Part shown: positions 12,061-22,621 of the stretch, one piece after another
Position numbering within the stretch: the first letter of the stretch is position 1
Layout of the letters: the number at the start of each line of letters is the position of its first letter
Source: Prostheceraeus crozeri
Taxonomy: Eukaryota > Platyhelminthes > Polycladida > Euryleptidae
Assembly: GCA_907163375.1 (NCBI GenBank)
Contig: CAJQUW010002096.1
Span: 248,001 to 312,000, forward strand
Reading direction: 5' to 3'
Length of the DNA stretch: 64,000 nucleotides
Notes under the pieces: generated by a model
What the model saw: only the letters and a program-made list of their open reading frames with translations
What the model was told of the DNA's origin: nothing
The model's database searches: none
Position numbers and translations under genes: made by a program

Positions 12061-12497
12061 TACGATAACTCGCTTCGATGAAGTAGGAACATGAGCAGAC
12101 CAAGGTAAGACAACTCCGCTGTTTATGAATTTCACATACAGTCTAGATTCCAATTTGTTGTCAACATGTCTGATTTCACAATCTAGAAAAGGACGTGAAT
12201 TGTATCTTAGGACACACGCTTTTGGCAAGAGAGGTGATTTCAGCCAAACTCATCATCGAATTCCAAGTTATGAAAACGTTGTCGATGTAGCGTTTCCAAT
12301 GCAGGACACCATCAGTCAGTTCATGAATCCTTGATTCAATATAATTCATATAAATGATGGCTATTTGAGGAACAAGTGGATTTCTCATAGCCAGTCCGTC
12401 ATTCTGCTTGTAATAGACGCCGTTGTATCAGACAAAGTCACTATTAAGCGCAAGTTGGATAAGACTGATAAAGTAACTTTCTGGAAGAGCACATATA

Positions 12498-14131
12498 GTC
12501 CAGCAGCCAGAACGAGTTTCTGCAGGGAACGAGGCCGAAAGTGAGACTTTCACAGAATGATGTACACCCTATGCCTACTACGAATCTGCACGTCTGCCGA
12601 GTTCTAGTGAGTTTCTCTTCTTGTCAGACAGGATCAAAGAAAAACACATGTAAATCCAACAAGGTTGGGTCTAATCTTGGTCTTGGTTACCCCCAAGACC
12701 AAGATTGAATCTTGGGGTACACCCCAAGACCCAAGACCAAGATTGATCTTGGGTATAATCTTGGGTGTCACCCAAGATTTGACCCAAGATTGACCAGATT
12801 TCAGTAAAAGATGTACAACTGGCAATTCTTGAAGACAGACTTTGAAATTTATTTTGTTGATACGAAGCATACTTTTCTATTAGCATATTTATCCATCGTC
12901 TTGGCTTGATATTCGTCATTGGCTTACAATATTCGGCCGATATGCAGCTTTGATTCAATGTTGATAGCCAAATACTTCATTAATGTATTATTATAGTTTT
13001 CTGTCAGAACTTGACCTATTTTACAAGGCTTTAAATGTTTATGCTAATAAAAGCAAATGATAAAAAGCTTAACATCGTATTGAGCATTTATCATTTCTTA
13101 GTTTTTACATATGCAGCATAAATGAAGTACAGTGTAGGCCTAAATAATATTAACGATTTTATAAATATAATAACGGCAACCTATACAAAAATGATAATTA
13201 GGCTAATTATTATTAGATGGTGTAAAACATAGACATATGTTTGATTACCATGTGTAGATATAATTTTGACTCAAAACGACTACAATAATCAAGTGTAGAC
13301 AGATACACATATGGGACAAATATTGTAAAGTACTCAAAATGTTGGATTCTTTGATTTGGTTGCAGGTGCTAACATACTGATTTCAAGGACTACGACTTTT
13401 TTGATTTTCCGGGTAAATTCTACATAGGCCTACAAGTATGTATTACACTTGTATTTTTTTACACTAGATATTTTTTAATCTTGGGTGTCACCCAAGATCT
13501 TGGTTTAGCACCCCAAGATTCTTGGGTACCCCCCAAGATCACCCAAGACCCAAGATCGAACCTTGAATCCAATGGGACGCAGATTGTAGTTTTTAGTAAA
13601 AATGAAATTTCGTATGTCTTCTCTGATTAAACGAAAAGTACTAAGCCCAGAGTCCTAATTTTTGGCATGGAATGTCTTCAGGTCATTTCCTTTCATTTTC
13701 ATGCACCCCTGTCTATAAAGCTAAACACATTCAGATTTGGCGAGCCTCTTAATGTCGGCAAACACCAACATTTTGAGCAACTTCATTCACATTCAACCAC
13801 ATTCTCACATACATTGACGATTAGATGCACGATAAAAGCACAAGCACGTCATAGGAAATGACCTGAAGACATTCCATGCCAAAAATTATGACTCTGGGCT
13901 TAGTACTTTTCGTTTAATCAGAGAAAACATACGACATTTCATTTTTGCTAAAAGCTGCAATCTGCGTCCCATTTGATTTACATGTGCTTTTCTTTGATCT
14001 TGTCTGACAAGAAGAGGAACTCACTAGAACTCGGCAGACGTGCCGATTCGTAGTAGGCTTAGTGTACATCATTCTGTGAAAGTCTCACTTTCGGCCTCGT
14101 TCCCTGCAGAAACTCGTTCTGGCTGCTGGAC
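12498..14131. repeat. Palindromic MITE, split by a 906-bp insertion
   Basis: The outer arms 12498-12652 and 13975-14131 are inverted copies that begin GTCCAGCAGCCAGAACGAG and are flanked by TA (12496-12497 and 14132-14133). The arms continue inward: 13573-13685 and 13850-13975 are again inverted copies of each other, around a spacer at about 13690-13850. Without the insertion the element is about 720 bp and would fold into one long hairpin. Related copies lie at 26777-27371 and 1448-1545. No coding capacity is seen. The TA flanks suggest mobilisation by a Tc1/mariner-type transposase, which is an inference. Confidence 0.75.
12660..13565. mobile_element. Non-autonomous hAT-like element with CTTGGGT-rich ends
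   Basis: The element begins CAAGGTTGGGTCT and ends AGATCGAACCTTG, with the 7-bp repeat AATCCAA on both sides (12653-12659 and 13566-13572; an 8-bp duplication with one mismatch is also possible). The undisturbed site is visible in the sister repeat at 27200-27215, where the same sequence is continuous, confirming an insertion. Both ends (12660-12800 and 13475-13565) are dense in alternating 'cttgggt' and 'acccaag' words. The interior has no supported gene. Confidence 0.75.
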
Positions 14132-14133
14132 TA

Positions 14134-16209
14134 ATAGGTTACTCTGATGTAATGAATAATGTCTGAAGAAATCTGGAAGAACGGAATACAAACTGGAAAT
14201 AGCAGCCCTTATATATAGCACGGAATACATACGTATTGTGCTCATATTTTTTTTAGTTGATGGAAATAGATACTGGAACGACTTAACAGCAGTAGAAGTC
14301 AATGTCAAAGCTGCAAATAATTTTAAATCCTCACTTCTTGCTTTCAACGCAAAGACATTTGGTGACACATCCATTATTCCCACATTTCACTTCTATGTAA
14401 AAATAATTTATGCGCTAAATGCATTTTCTGAATTGCCAATGTAATTTATATTAATGCTACACCTTTTGGATTTCCATCAAATATGTTAATATTATCAAAC
14501 TTCGATGGCAGGAAATGCTTGCTGTTATTTACAATAGGCATCCCTATTCATGAGGAGGCTGGAAAGATATTTATCATTTTAGTCACAAAAAAAGATTAGC
14601 CATAAAACATTAACTGACCTAGTAAATAGCTTTTCATAATCAGATCCATATCCACTGCATGTTGTCAAGGAATCTCATAAATATGTCATGTAATCTGTTA
14701 ATAGAAGTCTAATTATATATAGACTTCTAGTTAATATATAAGTAAATAGAAGCACAATGATGATTGAGTGCGCATCAATTAATTACAAATAAAGATACCT
14801 CGTTTATGAATCATGAAGGCAATACTAAACGTGTCGATATGAAAATAAGATGAAATACATTTAAACAAAAGTTTTTATCAAAAAGAGCGTGAAACTTGAT
14901 GAAGGTTTGTGCAAAGTTAGTAGTTTATATAAAATTTTAATAAAAATAATAAAGTTTTTATTTTAGTTAGTTATTTTTGTCGGGCCGATGAACCGAGCAG
15001 ATGAATCCACTTTCACTCTTTCATAAGACGTTCCTAAGGATGAAAAACAGCGTTCGATGGCAAAAAATTGAAGATTGCAATTGTCGGGAAAATGAAGTAT
15101 TTAAGGAGAATTTGAGTCACATTGTCCTCATAATTCCGCAGTGTTATTGAAAGCACACGTACCATCGTTGATGATACTAACGGATTTATATAGTAATTAT
15201 CAAGTGAACATGACACAGATTTTTGATTCTTGAGGACATTCAAGTGATATTTCTTTTTAATGGAAATTCGTTTTCCGTCTTCAATATGATAAATAACGAA
15301 TGATACCATAGCACGTGTATTTTCGAACGTATTGTTGACATTTCTTTTTTCTCATTTGTCTACTAGAGATAAAAAGGCACAGCATCTTAGGAATGAAAAT
15401 GAAGTGAACTTTTGTTCACAACCTTGTCTTATGAGCGTGTGTAATCACAATTTCCTAATTTTGACAGCTAACATCAGGAAATTTGAATCAGGTTTCCTCT
15501 CGACTTCAGTTTATTGACATCCAAATAATTTCTTGCCCTTTCAAGACCTTTGCAGAATACGATCAGAGCACCAAATAATTGCAGATTTTCCTGACAAAGG
15601 ATTTTATCTAAGACTGCTAGCATTAGGAAGACTGCGGATTCCACGGAGAGTTTGGGTAGTCTGAGGGCTGGCGCAAGCTGCACACGCCTAATAAGTGAGC
15701 CTCCGTCATTTCTTTAACTATGTTGATAAATATTTTTTATTTTTATTTCACTGACCCGACTAGCTTTATATTCGTGCCACTTTGAACTTTTTCTATCGGG
15801 CTTCCGAAATATTTGAATGAAATTTCGTGAATAATGAATCAGTGGTGCATACTTCAGATGTGTTATTTCATTCGCTCATGCGGATGACAATTCATAAATT
15901 TGCCATGTAAGATTGCTTTGTCAATTTGGTGCGGTTAACTTCACATCCGCACCACCTCGAATCGACGATTTCGCTTAAACTACATTAATGTGAAAAGTAG
16001 GTGGTGGTACAAGCTGGCACATTCTAAAATTCTGTGTAAATGTTGTTTTCGTGAGTAACACATTCAATTTTTGATATGTCATGAATATTGTTGCGGCTAG
16101 CTTCTCACACTTTCATGCTTGCTACATTGAGGAATTACGTATTAGTTAACTTGCTCATCTCGAACATCTCAAACAAGGTTTGATCCTGCCAATTGACACA
16201 GTCGCATCA
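14134..16209. other. Gene-free stretch
   Basis: No supported gene. The plus-strand frame 14238-14444 contains 'NRYWNDLTAVEVNVKAANNFKSSL', which resembles the C-terminal end of some LINE proteins. It is too weak to annotate. Confidence 0.4.
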
Positions 16210-16282
16210 GTGGCTCGTAGATCAGTTGGTAGAACAAAGGTCCAGTTAACCTTGGTCGCAGGTTCGAATCCTGACTGCCGCA
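16210..16282 (+). pseudogene. tRNA-like sequence, degenerate
   Basis: There is an A-box-like stretch (tagatcagttggtaga), a perfect 5-bp anticodon stem AAGGT/ACCTT around the loop ccagtta, and a B box GGTTCGAATCC. The acceptor stem pairs in only about five of seven positions, the D stem is poor, and position 33 is C instead of T. It is probably a tRNA pseudogene or SINE head and not a working tRNA. It lies 144 bp before a NOS1AP exon. Confidence 0.45.
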
Positions 16283-16425
16283 CATCCTTTGCATGCCAAT
16301 TTGATCTGTCGTTTATTTCATTTCATTTATTTATTTTTATTGCTATGTGATAAATATGTACATATTGAATTTTAATTTGCTTAAAAAACATAACAATGAC
16401 AATATTTTCTGGTTCTGTTTTCCAG

Positions 16426-16534
16426 AGTTTTCTACGTGTCTCATGATTCCCAAGATTTGAAAGTCTTTAGTTACATTGCTCGCGACACTACAACCAATTT
16501 ATTCATGTGTGTCGTCTTCAAAGCACAGCGCCAT
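16426..16534 (+). CDS. NOS1AP: NOS1AP exon: central PTB domain
   Basis: The exon is flanked by 'ctgttttccag' and 'gtaagtattg'. It encodes [20 protein letters not shown] and then [16 protein letters not shown]. This matches the core of the NOS1AP PTB domain (vertebrate form [21 protein letters not shown]), including the strand-loop-strand that holds the phosphotyrosine-like peptide. The first base completes an Arg codon from an upstream exon that is not in view. It is the strongest single piece of evidence for gene identity. Confidence 0.93.
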
Positions 16535-16696
16535 GTAAGTATTGAAGCGTTCAGTCATCGTTTTATTTCTGAAAGTTTCTAGCAGTATCTGAACATTGTA
16601 AGAAAGCTGATAAAAGTTTAAATCCGTTCTAATCAAAATTTTCGATATTACGTGTACTTCATTCATTTATGCTAGTTTCCAACGACTTCTTTTCAG

Positions 16697-17044
16697 AATC
16701 AGGCGATGCGAATAGTTGGAACAATCGGACAAGCCTTTGAAGTTTGTCACAAACTCAATCGTAATGGTCCTCCAGATTCGGCTCCGAACACACCCAGTGT
16801 GGTTGGAAGCAAAGTAGACAGTGCAGAAAGCGAAACGTATCGCTTTAATTCAGCTGAGAGTGAACCCGCATACATGCCTCCTGTGACATCTTCAGCAGAC
16901 TCACACGCGAATCAAGCAGCTTCATTAACGAGTGCAGTGGGATCTTCTAGTCTTAAAGTCATAGAAGAATCGTCAACAGACCCAGACACTCTTACTGAAG
17001 CCAAAACTGACCAAACTATGCTTAGCAAAGTGAGATCTAGCTCG
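16697..17044 (+). CDS. NOS1AP: NOS1AP exon: end of PTB domain and Ser-rich linker
   Basis: The acceptor is 'cttcttttcag' and the donor gtaagtaaat. The exon opens with NQAMRIVGTIGQAFEVCHKL, the conserved last helix of the PTB domain. It continues as a low-complexity Ser/Glu/Thr linker (for example SAESETYRFNSAESEP). Its 116 codons are in phase 0 at both ends. The frame stays open to 17176 beyond the donor, but the canonical donor and the change in composition support splicing here. The linker has little conservation outside close relatives. Confidence 0.9.
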
Positions 17045-18479
17045 GTAAGTAAATATTTTCAGTCCATTAGATTAAATCTGAATTTGCATGCACAGCACAA
17101 ATGCGAAACTCCTACGCAACCACAAATAATACGGAGACGAAACATAGTTCATCTTTATCCATCTGCCATACATTAGTAAGGAGAAAAAATTAGGAAACAA
17201 CCTCAATCACTCATTCAAAATGATAATCAGCTTTTTGCAAGATTTGCAGATATGCAGTAAATATAACTAAAAACTTGGGTTTTCTTATTTCCCGAAGAAG
17301 TAAAAAAGACAGCAGTTACTGGCTTTTAGAAAGAATTGACAACTATTAGATTGATGAGCCTTTGATCTTAAGGATGAATCTTGGCCATTCAAGTGAGAGT
17401 TCACAAGCATGCATTCATGCCCTTATTTGATGAGGATGTTCACAATTGGAATTCTCTCACTTTTCTGATGTGTCTAATTAAATGTGGCAGTACATAAACA
17501 TAAAAATACTATGAGATATTGCTGATTGAAGCGTGATGTCATAGAGTGAGCATATTAGATAGAGTAGCAACTCAGCATTAATTCAATCCCCAATGTGCAT
17601 ACGGTTTCGATTTTATTAAATGAACTCGATTTGAGACCCATTACCACATGTGAAATGTATGCCAACTTTTGCAGTTTGAAAACATTACCACGGAATTGAC
17701 TGAACATGATAGCAATACAGAAGGAATAAAAGTATGCTACAAATCCTCAGTCATGTCAACATTGGAGAGGAAATACAGTTTGCGTTACTATTGCTTTACC
17801 GACCTGCCTTATTGATAAGAGCATTTCCTTAAGCGTGATCATATGACAAAACCTGACACTGAAAGAGCAAACTATCACAATCAAAGACGCTGATCATAAT
17901 TAACTTAAAAATATGCAAATGGGTCCACATTACAATTCAGATTAAAGAAATGAAACATAAATTTAGTAAATCATAAAATTATGCCGATAAAAATTGAGTT
18001 AAAAACTTAAAATTTCAGCCAAGAAGTAGAATAAGATCTCAACTTTTCCATGAAAATCTGCATCATGACGTGGTTCTTGATAATCAGCTCAATTTCCGCT
18101 TAATGAAGATGCCTGTGGTGAATGTCTATTCTTTTTGATACATAAAAAGTTTCATACTACTTATGCAGTGATTTCGGTAGTATATAAACACAAATAATTT
18201 TCAAAAATTCAGCTTCTCAAAAGGTGATCAAATATTTTTGAACCGCAGCAACGTTATCTCTGCTAAAAAGTGAATCTTTTCATATAAAAATTTTCATTGT
18301 AAGCTGACATTTTTTTGAGCTGACTCTCTACCTACTATATGCTTACTCTAAGCATGACGTCATAATCAATTATTCATTAATTCCAAAATTCCAACTTTGA
18401 AAATGTTTGCCTGATTGAGAAAAATGAACTTGATTCAGCGAGAACTTAACGCTAAAATTTGAGGTTTTCATTTTTGTAG

Positions 18480-18542
18480 AGCGATACAATGCACCGAAAT
18501 TGCTCTCAAAAGAAAAAAGCCGCTGCTGTTAAGACTATACCG
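18480..18542 (+). CDS. NOS1AP: Probable small NOS1AP exon
   Basis: Twenty-one codons (SDTMHRNCSQKKKAAAVKTI and a final P) lie between 'catttttgtag' and a 'gttagt' donor. It is phase 0 on both sides, as the neighbouring sure exons require. I cannot match its residues to a known NOS1AP segment, and the linker evolves fast. It may be an alternatively used exon or a chance splice-like segment. Confidence 0.45.
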
Positions 18543-19309
18543 GTTAGTATCATCGAATCTGCACTCATCCGACTTTGTTTAAAAGTGAATCTCATCCTCA
18601 TTTAATTTCTACAAGTCCTCATTAATTTCATGCTTACTCAATCCTCCCTGCTAATGAATGATATTTGACTAATTCCGTTCGCAGCAGAGAATCCCTTCAC
18701 CTCCTGAGTTCCTTCATAAAATATACGGATGACATGAAGCGAAAGTAGAGGGCGTCATCACAGGAGACAATCTCTTTATTAGCCTCGTTATCACATGACT
18801 TGATGCTATTTATCAATGATCTAGTGATTACGTATTTGATAATCGTCGCCTTGTTAAATTTATCACAAACCAGATCATGTAATCAAGAAAGCGACAGCAG
18901 ATTCCCATTAATGAAACTTTTGAGTTGACGTTGACATATCCACATCAAATATCGCCTAACACTGAAAGTCATGATAGGAATGTGAGGAGTTGATAAAACA
19001 AAACTATCAGTAGCTACAGGCCATGATATTTTGCAATTATTGCGAAGTTAGCTTGGCTGGTAATGTTGCAAAAAGAGCTTGGAGCCTATTGCAAAAGTAT
19101 GGTTGCAGGAACGCTGAAGCGTGTTCCCTTCAGCTTCACTACCTCCGGAAATCCGTTTCCACGTTTTACCTAGTCCCATCTTCATGACTTATCTTAGCAC
19201 CATACCATAACGTTTTCTGTAATATTTGAAAAAAGTTAATCAAAATCAAATGCAAGAAAATGATTGAAAGCGCCCCAATTCGTCCCAAGCTGTCAATTTG
19301 GTGTCTGGT

Positions 19310-19560
19310 ACTTACTTACTTCCACGTTTTTCGTCCATGTCCACGTTGAACGGGGTCAGACGGTTGCTGCCTTCTGATTGCGCGCCTCCACTCCTGTTGA
19401 TCGCAGACCATTACTGGATTCAGGTACAGACCGTGAAGATCCTTGCAGACGACTTGCGACATGTTTTCCTTGGTCTTCCTCTCTACCTTCTTCCTTTGAC
19501 CTCCAACTGGAAAGATCTTTTCGTCCAGTCATTCTCGTCACTTCTCTGAATGTGGCTTCT
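19310..19560 (-). pseudogene. LINE 3'-end fragment
   Basis: The minus strand encodes 'DLHGLYLNPVMVCDQQEWRR' and 'AIRRQQPSDPVQRGHGRK'. This resembles the C-terminus of many LINE ORF2 proteins (a DL..L.L.P... region, then W...I). The same terminal nucleotides (cgttcaacgtggacaagga on the minus strand) recur at 39684-39731, so this is a dispersed family end. The clade is unresolved. It lies in a NOS1AP intron. Confidence 0.55.
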
Positions 19561-19845
19561 TTGTAGAACATCGGAAATGCATTCCAGGTTCACCTTCTTT
19601 CTTAGGTCTTCACTCCTGTGTCCAACAGCCAGCCTCACACCGCACATTCTTCTCATCATTGCCTTTTATGTTCTTTCAGTCTACATGACCTGGTGCATAT
19701 TTCATTTTAGATCAGAAATATATAGCATGTAGTAAAATATGAAATAAGGATGAAATAAAAATAGGATTGAATGAAGTTGAAAGCGATGTAACTGATAGTG
19801 ATGCAAGAAATGCAAAGACCACTAGATTTCAACTATTATGCGTAA

Positions 19846-20646
19846 CAGAGATGGAACATGTATCCGAGACCCATTGACCCGAAATTTTCATTATTCTTCA
19901 CACGAGTTTTCGCTTTCATTACTAGTATATTTGTTAAATGGTTTTTTAACAATATTTGTTGAATAATACACTAGTATCATACAAGCTGGAGGCTGTCTCC
20001 ACAGCCAATGGTGACAGTCTTCACCAATAATGGAGAATCACCTCGCGTAGCCCACCTAACCGCTCACGCTATAGCAGAAATATATAGATTTTTCAAAAAA
20101 TAACACTTTTGAGGCAATTTTCTATTCCAATACGAACGAAGCTCAACAGATCGACTCCATCCACACATTATTCTGCAGAATTCGATGCAATGATCTTGCT
20201 TTTAACGAGAAATTGCAATCTCGAGTTTCAATCTAAATAACTATGTCACAATTAAACTGAAATATATCTTGACCATAGTACTACTGTTTGAAAAGTCACA
20301 CATTTTAACTGATGCCGCGTTGCATTCTAACCAAGATCACAGAAAATATTTTTATCAAATAAGTGTTTTATTTAAAATGAATACAGTCATTTTCCCATTT
20401 TGTTATCTCTAAGACTCGGTGATTGCCGTGAGATTGCACAACTGGTTTTGGGAGCCAGCATTCTCATGGCACCTCATTCCATTCGTAATTTTACTACGCA
20501 TTGAAACCGAATGTCTTTCGTTGCTAAATCATGCAGTAAAACCCAAAAATGAAAAAATCCTGGTCATTAACTGGGTCACTGAATGGTGCCCTCGCCCTAG
20601 TGTCTCGGAGCCAAAGTGTGACCCAAATGACCCGGTTCCATCTCTG
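19846..20646. mobile_element. Non-autonomous hAT-like element with TGACCCA words
   Basis: The ends are CAGAGATGGAAC on the left and its inverse GTTCCATCTCTG on the right. Flanking octamers are atgcgtaa and atacttaa (six of eight identical), a decayed 8-bp duplication. Both ends contain iterated 'gaccca' or 'tgggtc' words and a shared 'tccgagac'. There is no transposase inside. It lies in a NOS1AP intron. Confidence 0.6.
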
Positions 20647-22621
20647 ATACTTAATTAGTCAACGGTTGTTTACTCTGAATATGGTCGCGTTTAGTAGTTG
20701 AAATCAACTTATTATTTACATTCATTATACTCATAATGTACAACCAAGATATCTTCTCCCAGGAATATAATCTCATAAATATTCCATCCTGGTTCTGGCG
20801 TCGTTGCATCTTTTTTCAAGAATGGTATGGAACCTGCGAAGTCTTGTGAGTAAGCAGTAGGGTATGACGTGATTGACATTAGAGCCAAAATGAAATGAGC
20901 GTGCAGAAAACTAACCTGTAGTACCCATGTCTACCACAACTGCAGGTCATGCGATTTGGAGCACCTGCGCTACCAAATTGGATTGCTACCTGCGCCTTTC
21001 TGTCACCTTGACCCGGCAGTCATCATATCCACATGTAGCATGAATTCGATTGCTCCTCTCACACTCCGATAGCCTACATTGTTCCGACATGATGTAGAGA
21101 ATATCCTCTGACTGATGAAAGCATCTGCCTGCTAAATGCGAAATTTCTTTAATTTCGTGCCATGACTAATCCAAATTAATTTTTTCATGTCAAGCTTTAT
21201 TTCCTTACGAAACAAGGTGCTCTCATACAAGGCATTTCTTCACTATGATTAGTAGAGGAAACATCTACAGGTGATACTCTATAATGACAATGGCCATTTG
21301 CATTCAAAATTACTTTTCTTTGACTCTTTAAAAAATGAACAAAACACAAATGAATACAGACATCTTAGCCGGAGAGGAAATGGCAAATATTTGTTGAAAC
21401 AGCGATAGTTTAATGTTAAAGTCATTATCAGTGTTCTGTGAGTCAAGAAAAAATGATTCTGACTAAAAATGACTACTTATATGAAAGACTATGATCCATT
21501 GGTGCGACTTTCATCTGCCGTAGGATATCAGTAATAAACATCATTATCTCTGCAGTCACCTGCTTCCATCCCTAGTCTACAAGTACATCATATTCGCTGC
21601 TTCCTTAATTTTTTGTATTTTTGGATACATAGAACCTGATTTTCAGCCTTACTGTTCTCCCAAGTTGATGTGTCCTTGATTAATTTGACGGTGGTTTTAC
21701 GGCATTAACAGATTATTTTCTAATTAGATCCTCTTTCATGCCAGACAAAGTGTGCATCAGAACTTACATGTATCGAAGAGTTGCAATACTAATGTTTCAT
21801 TTTGCAGGTGATGACTTGGATTGAATTGATGATATTTCATTATCGTTATCCTATTAGTGATGCCGAGAATCATTACTTTACATGTCATTCCTGTTGGCAC
21901 AGCAAAATCGGCAGCTGCTTGATTCAAAATCCAACTACTGACCAGTCAATTAAGAAAACACATCTTCCATCTATTGAGCAACCTTTTCAATATCATAAGC
22001 CATCTTACTTGTATTCGCCTAACGATTATCATTATTGAGGCTTTGATGAAAGAAAAAACGCCTTCTATTCTATATTTAACGAGTAATCTGACTAATTCGG
22101 TGAAAAGAGCATCCCTTAGAAACTATTGTCGAAAATTTCTTGCTGATGCGCAGTGTCATTAATCAACGTATTCTGTTTGATGTGTGACCGATGGTTTGAA
22201 TTCATTCATCTCTACGATAATTAGCAAATCTAAATTTTAATTAAGAAGTCATACAGAGTTTTCCACCGCCAGTATATCGTGACGGCTTCATTATTACAAA
22301 TTCAACAATGCTGCTATGCCCATGAAGATTTCTATCAGATTTCGAGGCTAAGGTCCATTTCTAGGGGTCAACATCTAAGATTCACCTCATCAAAAACTCC
22401 AAGCACAAGTGATTGTGCCGATTTTGGTTTCCGTAAATCCGTTAGGGGCGAATTGTTGTCCCTGAACTGTATTATTTATACCCAATTTCCCCAGGGCCCT
22501 GATTATGCGAATCCCTCTCTCTAGCCCTTTAATACGGACCACTCTCGTTCCTATGTGGCCACTCATCTTAACGTTCAAATACATTGAAGATGAAATGTCA
22601 GAATTTTAACTGTTCGTCAAT
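20647..22621. other. Intronic stretch without supported features
   Basis: No exon, repeat end or reading frame that I can defend. An acceptor-like 'cattttgcag' at about 21806 opens a frame without a convincing donor. Confidence 0.4.

Larger units (their letters stand above)
9561..12495 (-). mobile_element. Penelope-like retroelement, split by a pogo insertion
   Basis: Two minus-strand segments belong to one Penelope-like element. The RT part lies at 12063-12495 and the GIY-YIG endonuclease part at 9561-10145. Between them sits the pogo transposon 10148-12060 with TA on both sides. The RT part carries 'YNGVYYKQNDGLAM', 'NPLVPQIAIIYM' and RYIDNVFITW, then 'FLDCEIRHVDNKLE' and 'GVVLPWSAHVPTSSKR'. 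Penelope elements have an RT related to telomerase and move by target priming. The palm box reads IDN instead of IDD, which would remove a metal-binding Asp, and there is an in-frame TGA before YNGVYY. The N-terminal part of the RT is missing where a palindromic MITE begins at 12498. Confidence 0.8.

Noticed and set aside
14238-14444. Possible LINE C-terminus on the plus strand
   Set aside because: Only a loose 'YWNDL....NNFKSSL' resemblance over 30 residues.
16210-16282. Functional tRNA gene
   Set aside because: A and B boxes are present, but acceptor and D stems pair poorly and base 33 is C; kept only as a tRNA-like relic.
21802-22038. Frame following an acceptor-like 'cattttgcag' in the large NOS1AP intron
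   Set aside because: No plausible donor before the stop and no similarity recognised.
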